Shown here: in pieces, positions 17,704-26,459 of the stretch
Position numbering within the stretch: the stretch's first letter is position 1
Layout of the letters: each line of letters opens with the position of its first letter
NCBI RefSeq assembly: GCF_013280595.1
Contig: NZ_JAAATY010000040.1
Span: 1 to 64,000 of the forward strand
Origin: Kibdelosporangium persicum
Lineage (GTDB): Bacteria; Actinomycetota; Actinomycetes; Mycobacteriales; Pseudonocardiaceae
Reading direction: 5' to 3'
DNA length: 64,000 nucleotides
Notes under the pieces: model-generated
What the model saw: only the letters and a program-made list of their open reading frames with translations
Told to the model about the DNA's origin: nothing
Database searches by the model: none
Translations under genes and position numbers: made by a program

Positions 17704-18390
17704 ATGGACACGAGCTTTGATCGAGTGAGCTACAGCTATGGTTCGGCCAAAGCCCTCACCGAAGTGACCTTCACCGTCCCTAGTGGACAGACGGTCGCCC
17801 TTCTCGGAGCCAACGGAGCAGGAAAATCCACCACGGTGGACCTGCTGCTTGGACTGAAACGTCCCGAAACCGGCACAGTCACCGTCCTCAACAGCACGCC
17901 ACAGGCCGCGGTCGCGCACGGTCGCACAGGCGCAATGCTGCAAACCGGCGGCCTGCCAACGGACTCCACTGTCAAGGAGATCATCGACCTCGCCTGTCAC
18001 CTCTACGGCCACCGGAGAACCGCCGACGAAGTCATCGCCCTGGCAGGCCTCGATGACTTCCGGCGCCGCAGAGCCGACACCCTCTCCGGAGGCCAGGCCC
18101 AGCGCGTCCGTTTCGCCGTCGCCATGGCCGGAAAACCCGAACTCCTCTTCCTCGACGAACCGACCGTCGCACTGGATTTCAGGGCCCGCAGGCAGTTCTG
18201 GCGCGCGGTGAAGGAAGAAGGCAACACGGTCATCTTCGCCACGCACTACCTCGACGAGGCCGACGAGTACGCCGACCGAATCATCGTGATCGACCGCGGA
18301 CGCGTGATCGCCGACGGCCCGCCCCAGCAGATCAAGGGCGACAAAAGCCTGGAGTACGCACTGGTCAAGCTGACCGGGGGAACCGAGTGA
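17704..18390 (+). CDS. ABC exporter ATP-binding protein
   Basis: A 228-aa ATPase subunit of a two-component (ATPase plus permease) exporter. Walker A is GANGAGKSTT, the ABC signature is TLSGGQAQRVRFA, Walker B is LLFLDEPTVALD, and the switch histidine lies in FATHYLDEAD. This type (CcmA/NatA/DrrA-like) drives export of drugs, antibiotics or lipids. Its stop codon overlaps the GTG start of the permease. Gene order, ATPase-permease-histidine kinase-response regulator, with overlaps throughout, indicates a single operon in which the exporter is controlled by, or senses for, the two-component system. A palindrome (17623-17652) lies in its leader region. Confidence 0.93.
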   Translation: MDTSFDRVSYSYGSAKALTEVTFTVPSGQTVALLGANGAGKSTTVDLLLGLKRPETGTVTVLNSTPQAAVAHGRTGAMLQTGGLPTDSTVKEIIDLACHLYGHRRTADEVIALAGLDDFRRRRADTLSGGQAQRVRFAVAMAGKPELLFLDEPTVALDFRARRQFWRAVKEEGNTVIFATHYLDEADEYADRIIVIDRGRVIADGPPQQIKGDKSLEYALVKLTGGTE

Positions 18391-19040
18391 TGCTGGCGTA
18401 CACGAAGTTCGAAGTGCTGCGCACACTGCACAACTTCCGGTATCTCGTGTTCCTCGTGCTGATGCCCGTGGTGTTCGAGTTGATCTGGGGCAAGCAGGGA
18501 CAAGCGGTGACCGCGGCCATGGCGGTCTACGCCGCCACCGGCGCCGGGCTCATCGGCAGCGGCAGCGCGATCGCGGAAGACCGCGCCACCGGCTGGCTCA
18601 AACAGTTGCGAGTCACACCCCTGTCGGACAGGGCATGGCTGATCGGCAAGATCGTGCAGGGCGTGCTGACCGTCATCCCAGGCGTGCTGTTGGTCAGCGT
18701 GATCGGCGCGGTGACGACGCATGTCGGACGTTGGCCGTTACTGGTCGCGGTGACCGTGGCCGGTTCGTTGCCGTTCGTCCTGATCGGCGTGTTCGCCGGA
18801 ACTCTCTTCCGCGGCAGGACGGCGACGATCGCCCTGGTGCTCGTGTTCTTCACGATGATGTTCCTCGGCGGGGTGGTCGGCGGCGAGACGATCTGGACCC
18901 TGGCGCCGACCCACAGCCTTCTCACGGCGGGTGTCGGGGTGCTGGAGAGTCGGCCGATCGGGGCGGAAGCGCTCGTCAACCTCGCTGCGTGGACCGTGGC
19001 CGCGGCCGTCGCGGTACTGCTCAGGTGGCGCCGCGCGTGA
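18387..19040 (+). CDS. ABC-2 type exporter permease
   Basis: A 217-aa integral membrane subunit of the exporter, with about six hydrophobic segments (for example YLVFLVLMPVVFELIWG, VIPGVLLVSVIGAVTTHV, LPFVLIGVFAGTLF, TIALVLVFFTMMFLGG and LAAWTVAAAVAVLL). The sequence between the second and third segments (EDRATGWLKQLRVTPLSDRAWLIG) is the conserved cytoplasmic loop of ABC-2 permeases. Start codon GTG 18387 (or ATG 18390) overlaps the ATPase stop codon. Substrate unknown; the small size is normal for the subfamily next to DesK-like kinases. Confidence 0.9.
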   Translation: MMLAYTKFEVLRTLHNFRYLVFLVLMPVVFELIWGKQGQAVTAAMAVYAATGAGLIGSGSAIAEDRATGWLKQLRVTPLSDRAWLIGKIVQGVLTVIPGVLLVSVIGAVTTHVGRWPLLVAVTVAGSLPFVLIGVFAGTLFRGRTATIALVLVFFTMMFLGGVVGGETIWTLAPTHSLLTAGVGVLESRPIGAEALVNLAAWTVAAAVAVLLRWRRA

Positions 19041-19042
19041 CA

Positions 19043-20164
19043 ATGGCAGGCGTGGTGGACCCAGCCGACGAACACGTCCGGGCGATGTGGAACCGGCGCA
19101 AGTGGTCCAGGTTCGCGCTGATGTACCTGGCCATGGTCGTGTCCGCGGTGTTCTACCTGTCGCGACATCCGCCCGTGTGGGAGACCGTCCTCGTGTTGCT
19201 GGTCGCGGCCGTCACCGCGGTGCTCGGCATGCGGACGACCTTCGACATCAGCCTCCCGTTGCTGAACAGGCTCTCCTCCTGGCTGTCCTACGTCGTGTTG
19301 CTCGCGCTGTGCCTGCTGCTGCCGATCTTCGCGGGCAGCGAATGGGCGTTCAACTCGATCTGGGCGAGCGCGGCGACCGGCTGGATCGGCGGTCGATGGC
19401 TGCCGCTCAGGCTGGTCGCGTACAACGCGGTGATCGGCTACATCGCCTGGTCACAAGACCTCGAGCCGGTGCTGGTCGGGTGGCTGGCGGTGGTCGGGCT
19501 GATGGTCGGCTTCTTCTGCAGGCAGTCCCGCGTTCAGTCCGACATGTTCCTGGAACTGCAGGTCAGCCGCAGGGAACGGGCCAGGCTCGCGGTGGCCGAG
19601 GAACGTGACCGGATCGCCCGCGACCTGCACGACCTGGTCGGCCACAGCCTGTCGGTGATCGCGGTGAAGACCGAGCTCGCCCGTCGCCTGGTCACGGCGG
19701 ACCCGGCGAAGGCCGAGCAGGAACTCGCGGACATCGACACGGTCGTCCGCCGCGCCTTGACCGAGGTACGGCAGGCGGTCACGAACTACCGCCGGCCCAC
19801 GCTGGCTGGAGAACTGGCGTCAGCCCGGCGAGCGGCCGCGTCGGCGGGCATCGACTGCCGCGTGGAATCACCCGACTCGTGGTCGCTGCCCGCGCCTGCG
19901 GACGGTGTGCTGGCGTGGAGCGTGCGCGAAGGCGTGACCAACGTCCTCAGGCACAGCCGGGCTACGCACTGCACGATCACCTTGTCGCTCAGGGACTCCC
20001 ACGCGGAGGTCTCGATCGTCGACGACGGCGTCGGTCCCGGCCAGGACGGCCGGGGCAACGGACTGGCCGGGCTGGCCGAACGGGCCCGGGCGCTCGGCGG
20101 TTCGATGGACTCGGGTCCGCACCAGGACTGTGGCTTCCACCTCCGAGTACGGGTACCCACATGA
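19043..20164 (+). CDS. Sensor histidine kinase (HisKA_3, NarL/DesK type)
   Basis: A 373-aa membrane kinase. The N-terminal half has about five transmembrane helices (residues 20-150). The dimerisation/phosphoacceptor region is ERDRIARDLHDLVGHSLSV, with the phosphorylated histidine at residue 196. The C-terminal HATPase_c domain contains EGVTNVLRHSRA (N box) and DDGVGPGQDGRGNGLAGL (G boxes). ATG at 19043 lies 2 bp after the permease stop codon, and the gene's TGA overlaps the response regulator ATG. Multi-helix sensors of this type often sense membrane state or a compound handled by the linked exporter; that is inference. Confidence 0.92.
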   Translation: MAGVVDPADEHVRAMWNRRKWSRFALMYLAMVVSAVFYLSRHPPVWETVLVLLVAAVTAVLGMRTTFDISLPLLNRLSSWLSYVVLLALCLLLPIFAGSEWAFNSIWASAATGWIGGRWLPLRLVAYNAVIGYIAWSQDLEPVLVGWLAVVGLMVGFFCRQSRVQSDMFLELQVSRRERARLAVAEERDRIARDLHDLVGHSLSVIAVKTELARRLVTADPAKAEQELADIDTVVRRALTEVRQAVTNYRRPTLAGELASARRAAASAGIDCRVESPDSWSLPAPADGVLAWSVREGVTNVLRHSRATHCTITLSLRDSHAEVSIVDDGVGPGQDGRGNGLAGLAERARALGGSMDSGPHQDCGFHLRVRVPT

Positions 20165-20778
20165 TCAAGTTGTTGCTGGCCGAAGACCAGACCATGTTCC
20201 GCGGCGCGATGGCCACGCTGCTCGGCCTCGAACCGGACTTCGAGGTCGTCGTGCAGCTCGGCCGGGGCGACGAAGTCCTCGGTGCGGCGCAGGCGTTCCA
20301 GCCGGACGTGGCGCTGCTGGACATCGAGATGCCGGGGATGGACGGCCTGGCGGCCGCCAGGCTGGTGCACGCCAAGGTGCCCGCCACCCGGGTGATGATC
20401 CTGACGACGTTCGGCCGTCCCGGCTACCTGCACTCCGCGATCGCCGCCGGAGTCGCGGGCTTCCTGCTCAAGGACGCACCCGTGACCGAGCTGGCCGTGG
20501 CGATCCGGAAAGTCGCGGCAGGCGGGCAGGTCGTCGACCCCGGGCTCGCCCTCGCGGCGCTGAGCGAAGGCGCAAGCCCGTTGACGCCAAGGGAAACCGA
20601 GATCCTGGCGGCTGCCCGCGGCCACGACACCATCGCGGACCTGGCCAGGCAGCTACATCTTTCCCCAGGAACCGTCCGCAACCACCTGTCCGCGGCGATC
20701 CAGAAACTCGGCGCCCGGACCCGCGCCGAGGCCGTCCACCTCGCCGAAGCCAAAGGCTGGCTCCAGAACCCCTCGTGA
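20161..20778 (+). CDS. LuxR/NarL-type response regulator
   Basis: A 205-aa regulator with a receiver domain (residues 1-120) and a C-terminal LuxR helix-turn-helix. The phosphoacceptor is Asp54 in VALLDIEMPGMDG; acidic pocket residues are in LLLAEDQTMF, and the conserved lysine in FLLKDAPV. The DNA-binding part reads LTPRETEILAAARGHDTIADL. Cognate of the kinase whose gene it overlaps by 4 bp. Its stop codon TGA (20776-20778) lies inside the left arm of a palindromic repeat, so the repeat contributes the last codons. It probably regulates the exporter operon. Confidence 0.93.
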   Translation: MIKLLLAEDQTMFRGAMATLLGLEPDFEVVVQLGRGDEVLGAAQAFQPDVALLDIEMPGMDGLAAARLVHAKVPATRVMILTTFGRPGYLHSAIAAGVAGFLLKDAPVTELAVAIRKVAAGGQVVDPGLALAALSEGASPLTPRETEILAAARGHDTIADLARQLHLSPGTVRNHLSAAIQKLGARTRAEAVHLAEAKGWLQNPS

Positions 20779-20818
20779 GTGTTTATCAGGGTTAGAACAC
20801 GGATAAACGCTCACGAGG
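20771..20818. repeat. CTCGTGAG palindromic intergenic repeat, copy 4, shared by two stop codons
   Basis: Arms CCTCGTGAGTGTTT (20771-20784) and AAACGCTCACGAGG (20805-20818) surround the loop ATCAGGGTTAGAACACGGAT. The single difference from a perfect palindrome keeps a G-U pair. The TGA in the left arm is the stop codon of the response regulator, and the TGA in the right arm (minus strand, 20811-20813) is the stop codon of the GntR gene. The element is therefore both the coding 3' ends and the terminator of a convergent pair. Confidence 0.92.
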
Positions 20819-21548
20819 TGACCAGGGCGGCGAGCAGGTCGCGCTCGGGTTCCGGGACCCAGTCGGCGTAGTAGTCGTACAGCGCCTGCCGGGCCAGGCG
20901 GGCGGCGAGTTCGCCGTCACGGTCACGGATCGCTTGCAGGACCTCGGAATGGTGCCGCAGGTACGCGCTCATCAGCGCCTGCCGGTCCGGCGCGGCGGCC
21001 AGCCGGTCGGCGATCAGGTCGAGCACCACGCCTCGCACGACGTTGCTGCACACCACGATCAGCGTGTTCTGCGTGGCGCGGGCGACGGCGTCGTGGAACG
21101 CCACGTCCGCGTCGCTGAACTCGGCGTGCCCGGTCGCGTCCGACATCGACCGCACCGCGGCTTCCATCTCCGCGAGCTGGGCGTCGGTTCGTAACCGCGC
21201 GGCCAGCAGGTACGCGGACCCTTCGAGCACCATCCGGAACTGCAGCAACTCGGCCAGCGACATCGACTCCGCCCTGACCAGGCGGGACATCGACTTGCGC
21301 AGGTTCTTCGGCGACGCGGGCAGCACCTCCGGGCCGCGCGGGTCGCCGGCGCGGGACTGGATCATCCCGTTGCTCTGCAGGACGCGCAGAGCCTCCCGGA
21401 CAGTCGACCGGCTGACGCCGAACTGGGTCATCAGGTCACGTTCGCTGGGCAACCGGGACCCGGGTCTGAGCCGGCCCGTGAACACGGCTTCTTCGATCTG
21501 CTCGACCACCCGTTCGTACGCCCGGACCGGGCTGACCGGCTCGAACAT
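20811..21548 (-). CDS. GntR/FadR-family transcriptional regulator
   Basis: A 245-aa repressor-type regulator. The N-terminal winged helix (GSRLPSERDLMTQFGVSRSTVREALRVL) is that of FadR-subfamily GntR proteins, and the all-helical FCD effector domain follows (residues about 95-230), with DADVAFHDAVARAT carrying the usual metal-binding Asp and His. ATG at 21548 has AAGAGGGG upstream. The gene diverges from the catabolic ABC operon at 21620, and the perfect dyad TGGTCAGACCA between them fits the FadR-subfamily operator form TGGTnnnACCA. It most likely represses that operon and itself until a substrate-derived acid binds. Its last codons lie in the palindromic repeat. Confidence 0.92.
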   Translation of the reverse strand: MFEPVSPVRAYERVVEQIEEAVFTGRLRPGSRLPSERDLMTQFGVSRSTVREALRVLQSNGMIQSRAGDPRGPEVLPASPKNLRKSMSRLVRAESMSLAELLQFRMVLEGSAYLLAARLRTDAQLAEMEAAVRSMSDATGHAEFSDADVAFHDAVARATQNTLIVVCSNVVRGVVLDLIADRLAAAPDRQALMSAYLRHHSEVLQAIRDRDGELAARLARQALYDYYADWVPEPERDLLAALVTS

Positions 21549-21594
21549 CGAGGACCGCCCCTCTTGACCGCTGCCGTGACCAAGTGCGAGTCTA

Positions 21595-21607
21595 CTGGTC
21601 AGACCAG
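21595..21607. promoter_or_regulatory. GntR/FadR-type operator
   Basis: CTGGTC-A-GACCAG is a perfect 13-bp palindrome holding TGGTCAGACCA, the classic spacing for FadR-subfamily GntR regulators. It lies 12 bp upstream of the substrate-binding protein start and 46 bp from the regulator start, in the only space both divergent promoters can occupy. Confidence 0.8.
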
Positions 21608-21619
21608 CGTACTAGGTAG

Positions 21620-23113
21620 GTGAAGCCGGTGCGGGTGTTCGGCGCGACTCTCGTCCTCGCGATGCTCGTGAGCGCCTGCTCGGCCGGGTCCTCCGTGTCG
21701 GTGCCCGCCGACCCCGACGCGATCTCGATCGGGTTCGCCGCCGAACCGGCCAACCTGGACTTCACCCGCACCGATGGTGCCGCGATTCCGCAGGCTCTGC
21801 TGTACAACGTCTACGAAGGCCTGGTGAAACTGGACGCGGACGGCCGGGTCGTGCCCCTGCTGGCTCGCGAGTGGACAGTCAGCGAGGACCGCCGGACGTA
21901 CGACTTCCAGCTGCGGCCGGACGTCACCTTCAGCAACGGCCAGCCGTTCACCGCGCAGGACGTCAAGTTCTCGGTGGAACGGGTGAAGACGGCGTGGACC
22001 ATCTCGCTGAAGTCCAAGATGGACGTCGTGGACCGGGTGGACGTCGTCGGCCCGCTGCACGCCCGGGTGGTGCTGAAACGGCCCAGCAACAACTGGCTGT
22101 TCGACATGACCACACGGGTGGGCGCGATGTTCAGCCCGTCCGGCGTCGCGGACCTGGCGAACACGCCGGTCGGCACGGGCCCGTACACCTTCGCCACCCG
22201 CAAGCGCGGTGACTCGATCGTGCTGCGGGCCAATCCGTCCTACTGGGGCCGCAGACCGGCGTACACCACGGTGTACCTGAAGTACTACAAGGACCCGACC
22301 GCGTTGAACAACGCCCTGCTCAGCAACGGGATCGACGTGATCTCCTCGATCACCACACCGGACTCGATCGGCCAGTTCGAGGCGGACACCCGGTTCACCG
22401 TCCTGCAGGGTACGACGAACGCCGAGGTCACGCTCTCGTTCAACAACGCGAAAGCGCCCCTGAACGACAAGCGGGTCCGCCAGGCGCTGACGTACGCGAT
22501 CGACCGCAAGGCGGTGATGGCCACGGTCTCGGCCGGTCGCGGCACCCAGATCGGCAGCATGGTGCCGCCGACCGACCCCTGGTACGAGGACCTGTCCGGC
22601 GTCCACCCGCACGACCCGGCGCGGGCGAAAGCGCTGCTGGCCGAGGCCGGCCTGCGGAACATCAGCCTCCGGTTGCGAGTGGCGAACCTGCCGTACGCCG
22701 TCTCAGCCGCGCAGGTGGTCGCCTCGCAACTGGCCGACGTCGGGGTGAACGTGAGCATCGAGCCGCTGGACTTCCCGGCGGTGTGGCTCAAGCAGGTGTT
22801 CACCGACCACGACTTCGACATGTCGATCGTCCAGCACGTCGAGGCCCGGGACATCGTCACGTTCGGCAATCCCAAGTACTACTGGGGATACGACAGCCCG
22901 AAGGTGCGGGAGCTGCTGACCCAGGCGGACGTGGGCACACCGGAGAAACAGGTCCAGGCCATGAAGGAGATCGCCCGCACCATCGCCGACGACGCCGCCG
23001 CGGACTGGTTGTTCCTGTTCCCCAACGTGATCGCGGCGAAGACCAAGGTCACCGGGCTGTCGCGCAACCAGGTCAGCGAGTCGTTCGACCTGACCGGGCT
23101 GGGGCGCCGATGA
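21620..23113 (+). CDS. ABC transporter substrate-binding lipoprotein, family 5 (oligopeptide type)
   Basis: A 497-aa extracytoplasmic receptor of the DppA/OppA class. The signal ends in the lipobox LVSAC, followed by a serine-rich linker. Family 5 features include NVYEGLVKLDADGRVVPLLA, the YDFQLRPDVTFSNGQPFTAQDV segment and VRQALTYAIDRKAV. The GTG at 21620 is used; GTG at 21629 is an equally good start because the AGG bases then sit at ribosome-binding distance. It heads an eight-gene operon in which every downstream junction overlaps or is within a few bases up to the amidase. The ligand may be a peptide, a nickel chelate or an amide-bearing plant or microbial compound. Confidence 0.92.
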   Translation: MKPVRVFGATLVLAMLVSACSAGSSVSVPADPDAISIGFAAEPANLDFTRTDGAAIPQALLYNVYEGLVKLDADGRVVPLLAREWTVSEDRRTYDFQLRPDVTFSNGQPFTAQDVKFSVERVKTAWTISLKSKMDVVDRVDVVGPLHARVVLKRPSNNWLFDMTTRVGAMFSPSGVADLANTPVGTGPYTFATRKRGDSIVLRANPSYWGRRPAYTTVYLKYYKDPTALNNALLSNGIDVISSITTPDSIGQFEADTRFTVLQGTTNAEVTLSFNNAKAPLNDKRVRQALTYAIDRKAVMATVSAGRGTQIGSMVPPTDPWYEDLSGVHPHDPARAKALLAEAGLRNISLRLRVANLPYAVSAAQVVASQLADVGVNVSIEPLDFPAVWLKQVFTDHDFDMSIVQHVEARDIVTFGNPKYYWGYDSPKVRELLTQADVGTPEKQVQAMKEIARTIADDAAADWLFLFPNVIAAKTKVTGLSRNQVSESFDLTGLGRR

Positions 23114-24054
23114 TCCTCGGCATCGCCCGCCGCACGGCCATCTTCCTCGTCAGTGTCCTCGCCGCGTCCATCGCCGTGTTCCTGTTCATGGCGGTCCTGC
23201 CCGGCGACCCGGCGCAGGTGGCGCTGGGCATCAACGCCACACCGGAGCTGATCGCCAGGACCAGGGCGGAGTTCGGCACCGACCGTCCACTCACGACTCA
23301 GTACTTCGACTGGATCGGCGGCGTGCTGACCGGTGACTTCGGCCGGTCGTACGTCACCCGCGACCTGATCGGCCCGCAGCTCGCCGACCGGCTCGGCGTG
23401 ACGTTGTGGCTGGTCGGCGCGGCCATGGTGATCGCGGTGGTGATCGCGGTGCCGCTGGGTTCGTTCGCGGCCGTGCGGCACCGCAAGGTCAGCGGCACGG
23501 TCATCTCCGGGGCGTCCCAGCTCGGTGTGGCAGTGCCCGCGTTCCTCGCCGGAATCCTGCTGGTGCAGGTCTTCGCGGTGCAGTGGCGGTTGCTGCCGTC
23601 CGGTGGATGGACACCGCCGAACCAGGACTTCGGCGAGTTCCTCCGTGGCCTGGTCCTGCCCGCCCTGGCGCTTGGTCTGGTGCAGGGCGCCGTGCTGACG
23701 CGGTACGTCCGGTCAGCTGTGCTGGACACGTTGCGGGAGGACTATCTGCGGACGGCCCGGGCGAAAGGACTGATGCCCGGCCAAGCGCTTGTGCGGCACG
23801 GTCTGCGCAACGCCGCCGTGCCTGTGGTGACCGTACTGGGCTTGCAGCTCACGACGTTGCTGATCGGTGCGGTCGTGGTCGAGCGCGTCTTCGTGTTGCC
23901 GGGGCTGGGAAGCATGCTGCTCGACGCGGTCGCGGCCCGTGATCTGCTGACGGTGCAAGGGATCGTGCTCGTCCTGGTGATCGCCGCGCTGCTGGTCAAC
24001 TTCCTGGTCGACCTGCTGTACACGGTCATCGACCCACGGCTGCGGAGGTCCTGA
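23110..24054 (+). CDS. ABC transporter permease, DppB type
   Basis: A 314-aa membrane permease with about six helices: the N-terminal helix (TAIFLVSVLAASIAVFLFM) and TM_PBP1 core. The LPGDPAQ motif after helix 1 is typical of DppB/OppB, and the EAA loop region reads YLRTARAKGLMPGQALVRHGLRN-like, where the ATPase docks. ATG 23110 overlaps the substrate-binding protein stop codon (ATGA). It pairs with the DppC-type permease that follows. Confidence 0.93.
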   Translation: MILGIARRTAIFLVSVLAASIAVFLFMAVLPGDPAQVALGINATPELIARTRAEFGTDRPLTTQYFDWIGGVLTGDFGRSYVTRDLIGPQLADRLGVTLWLVGAAMVIAVVIAVPLGSFAAVRHRKVSGTVISGASQLGVAVPAFLAGILLVQVFAVQWRLLPSGGWTPPNQDFGEFLRGLVLPALALGLVQGAVLTRYVRSAVLDTLREDYLRTARAKGLMPGQALVRHGLRNAAVPVVTVLGLQLTTLLIGAVVVERVFVLPGLGSMLLDAVAARDLLTVQGIVLVLVIAALLVNFLVDLLYTVIDPRLRRS

Positions 24055-24887
24055 TGACGACTGCCGCCATGAAACGCCGGACACCGACGCTGACCGTGGG
24101 CGCGATCCTGGTCGGTCTCGTCGTGCTGCTCGCGGTGATGTCCTTCCTGTGGACGCCGCACGACCCGACCCGCGTCGACGCGGCCGTACGCTTGCTCGGG
24201 CCGACCGGCGATTACCTGTTCGGCACGGACAAGTTCGGCCGCGACCTGGTCAGCCAGATCATGGTCGGCGCGCGGACAACGTTGTACGTCGGCGTGGTCG
24301 CGGTCGGCGTGGCTGCCGTGATCGGCACGCCGCTCGGCATCCTCGCCGCGATGGGCCCGCGGTGGCTCGGCGAGTTTGTCATGCGGGTCAACGATCTGGT
24401 GCTCGCGTTCCCGGCCCTGCTGCTGGCGATCATGTTCGGCGCGGTGTTCGGCGCCAGCACGCTGACGGCGATGATCGCCATCGGGATCGCGACCGTGCCG
24501 TCCTTCGCGCGGATCGCGAGGTCCGGGACCTTGCAGGTGATGAGCACCGAGTACGTGCTCGCGGCGCGTGCGGCCGGACGGTCCCGGTTCGCCATCGCGC
24601 ACAGGCACGTCCTGCCGAACGTCGCGGGCCTGCTGATCGTGCAGAGTTCGGTGTCGTTCGCGATCGCTGTGCTGGCCGAGGCGGCGTTGTCGTTCCTCGG
24701 GTTCGGTACGCGCCCGCCGACGCCGTCATGGGGCCGGATGCTGCAGGAATCGCAGGAGCTGCTGGCGGTGCAACCACGGCTGGCCATCGTGCCGGGCATC
24801 GCGATCGCCATCGCGGTGCTGGGTTTCAACCTGCTCGGCGACGGGCTGCGGGACCGGCTCGACCCACGATTGGCAGGCCGTCGATGA
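24054..24887 (+). CDS. ABC transporter permease, DppC type
   Basis: A 277-aa permease with an N-terminal helix and five-helix core. Typical DppC features are TDKFGRDLVSQIMVGARTTL and the EAA loop EYVLAARAAGRSRFAIAHRH, followed by EAALSFLGFGTRPPTPSWGR, the highly conserved DppC signature near the C-terminus. The ATG at 24054 shares one base with the preceding TGA and has GGAGG upstream. Forms the translocation channel with the DppB-type subunit. Confidence 0.93.
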   Translation: MTTAAMKRRTPTLTVGAILVGLVVLLAVMSFLWTPHDPTRVDAAVRLLGPTGDYLFGTDKFGRDLVSQIMVGARTTLYVGVVAVGVAAVIGTPLGILAAMGPRWLGEFVMRVNDLVLAFPALLLAIMFGAVFGASTLTAMIAIGIATVPSFARIARSGTLQVMSTEYVLAARAAGRSRFAIAHRHVLPNVAGLLIVQSSVSFAIAVLAEAALSFLGFGTRPPTPSWGRMLQESQELLAVQPRLAIVPGIAIAIAVLGFNLLGDGLRDRLDPRLAGRR

Positions 24888-25690
24888 GCGTCCTCACCGT
24901 GCACGGCCTGAATGTCTCGGCAGGCGATGCCGAGCTGGTCAGGGACGTGTCCTTCACGATCGGCAAGGGTGAACGGGTCGGCCTGATCGGTGAGTCGGGT
25001 TCCGGCAAGTCCGTGACGGCGTCCGCGGTGATGGGCCTGCTGTCCGAGGAACTGACCGCGTCCGGCTCGATCACCCTGAACGGCAAGCAGATCGTCGGCA
25101 TGCCGGAACGGCAGTTGTCCCGGTTGCGTGGCCGGGACATGAGCATGGTCTTCCAGGAACCGATGACCGCGCTGAACCCGGCCATGCAGGTCGGCAAACA
25201 GGTCGCGGAAGTCATGTCGCTGCACCGCACACAACCGGACCGCCGGTCGGCCCGTGCGGCCGCCGTGGACCTGCTCGGCCGGGTCCGCCTGCCTGATCCC
25301 CAGCGGGCCGCGAAGTCCTATCCGCACCAGCTTTCCGGTGGGCAACGGCAACGCGTGATGCTGGCGATCGCCTTGGCCAACAACCCGTCGCTGCTGATCT
25401 GCGACGAACCGACCACGGCCTTGGACGTGACCGTGCAGGCACAGATCCTCGACCTGATCCTGGCGAACACCAACGACTCCGCGCTGCTGTTCATCACCCA
25501 TGACCTGGCTGTCGTGGCAACCGTGTGCGAGCGGGTACTTGTGATGTACAACGGGCGGATCGTGGAATCCGGCCTCGTCCGTGACGTCTTCACCGCGCCG
25601 GAACACCGCTACACGCGGCAACTCCTCGCGTCCTCGGACCTTGAGGCGACCGACGAGAACGGCAGGCTCCGGACGGTGTCCCATGATTGA
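24884..25690 (+). CDS. ABC transporter ATPase, DppD type
   Basis: 268 aa. Walker [14 protein letters not shown] signature QLSGGQRQRVMLA, Walker B LLICDEPTTALDVTVQAQ, and the switch His in FITHDLAVVA. The Q-loop region FQEPMTALNPAMQVGKQV is diagnostic of the peptide/nickel importer family. The usual C-terminal extension with cysteines that binds an iron-sulfur cluster in some DppD/OppD proteins is cut short here (ends soon after APEHRYTRQLL), consistent with the shorter members. ATG 24884 overlaps the permease stop codon. Confidence 0.93.
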   Translation: MSVLTVHGLNVSAGDAELVRDVSFTIGKGERVGLIGESGSGKSVTASAVMGLLSEELTASGSITLNGKQIVGMPERQLSRLRGRDMSMVFQEPMTALNPAMQVGKQVAEVMSLHRTQPDRRSARAAAVDLLGRVRLPDPQRAAKSYPHQLSGGQRQRVMLAIALANNPSLLICDEPTTALDVTVQAQILDLILANTNDSALLFITHDLAVVATVCERVLVMYNGRIVESGLVRDVFTAPEHRYTRQLLASSDLEATDENGRLRTVSHD

Positions 25691-26459
25691 GGTCCGTGAC
25701 CTTCGCCGGACGTACCGCGGACGGCTCGGCCGAAAGCCGGTGGAAGCCCTGCGCGGGGTGTCGTTCGACGTCCGCACCGGGCAACGGTTCGGGATCGTCG
25801 GCGAGTCCGGCTCCGGAAAGTCCACTATGGTCAGGCTGCTGGCCGCGCTGGACAGGCCGACGAGCGGCACGATCTCGTTCCGCGGCATCAGGATCGACGA
25901 ACTGCCCGAGCGCAGGCTGAAGTTCCTGCGGGACGAGCTGCAGATCGTCTTCCAGGACCCGATGGGCTCGCTGGACCCGCGGATGCGCGTGCGCGACATC
26001 ATCTGCGAGCCGCTGAAACGTTCCGGCAACCGCGAAGAACGACTGCACGAGCTGCTGGACGCGGTCGGCCTGCCGCAGGACGCGGCTTCCCGTTACCCGC
26101 ACCAGTTCTCCGGTGGGCAACGGCAGCGCATCTCGATCGCCCGTGCCCTCGCGCCGCACCCGAAGGTGCTGATCGCCGACGAACCGGTCAGCGCGTTGGA
26201 CGTGTCCGTCCGCGCGCAGATCCTGAACCTGCTGGCGGAACTGGTGGAGCGGTACGACCTCACGCTGGTCTTCGTTTCGCACGACCTGTCCGTGGTCCGG
26301 CACGTGTGTGACACGGTCGCGGTGATGCGTCGTGGGGAGATCGTCGAACTCGGTGACGTCGAACAGGTTTACCAGGAGCCGTCGCATCTGTACACGCGTG
26401 AGCTGATCGCCGCCGCGCCGACGTTGCGTGCCGCGCTCGCGAGATTCCAGGAAGGATGA
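25683..26459 (+). CDS. ABC transporter ATPase, DppF type
   Basis: 258 aa, the second nucleotide-binding subunit. Walker [14 protein letters not shown] signature [13 protein letters not shown], Walker [20 protein letters not shown]-loop [14 protein letters not shown] and [15 protein letters not shown] 25683 lies inside the last codons of the DppD-type gene (8-bp overlap). With DppD type it forms the heterodimeric motor of the importer. The usual C-terminal OppF/DppF motif ([12 protein letters not shown]) is intact. Confidence 0.93.
   Translation: MIEVRDLRRTYRGRLGRKPVEALRGVSFDVRTGQRFGIVGESGSGKSTMVRLLAALDRPTSGTISFRGIRIDELPERRLKFLRDELQIVFQDPMGSLDPRMRVRDIICEPLKRSGNREERLHELLDAVGLPQDAASRYPHQFSGGQRQRISIARALAPHPKVLIADEPVSALDVSVRAQILNLLAELVERYDLTLVFVSHDLSVVRHVCDTVAVMRRGEIVELGDVEQVYQEPSHLYTRELIAAAPTLRAALARFQEG

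Noticed and set aside
21564-21596. A promoter TTGACC ... CTACTG before the oligopeptide operon
   Set aside because: The spacing is about 21 bp and the -10 is weak, so only the operator is reported.
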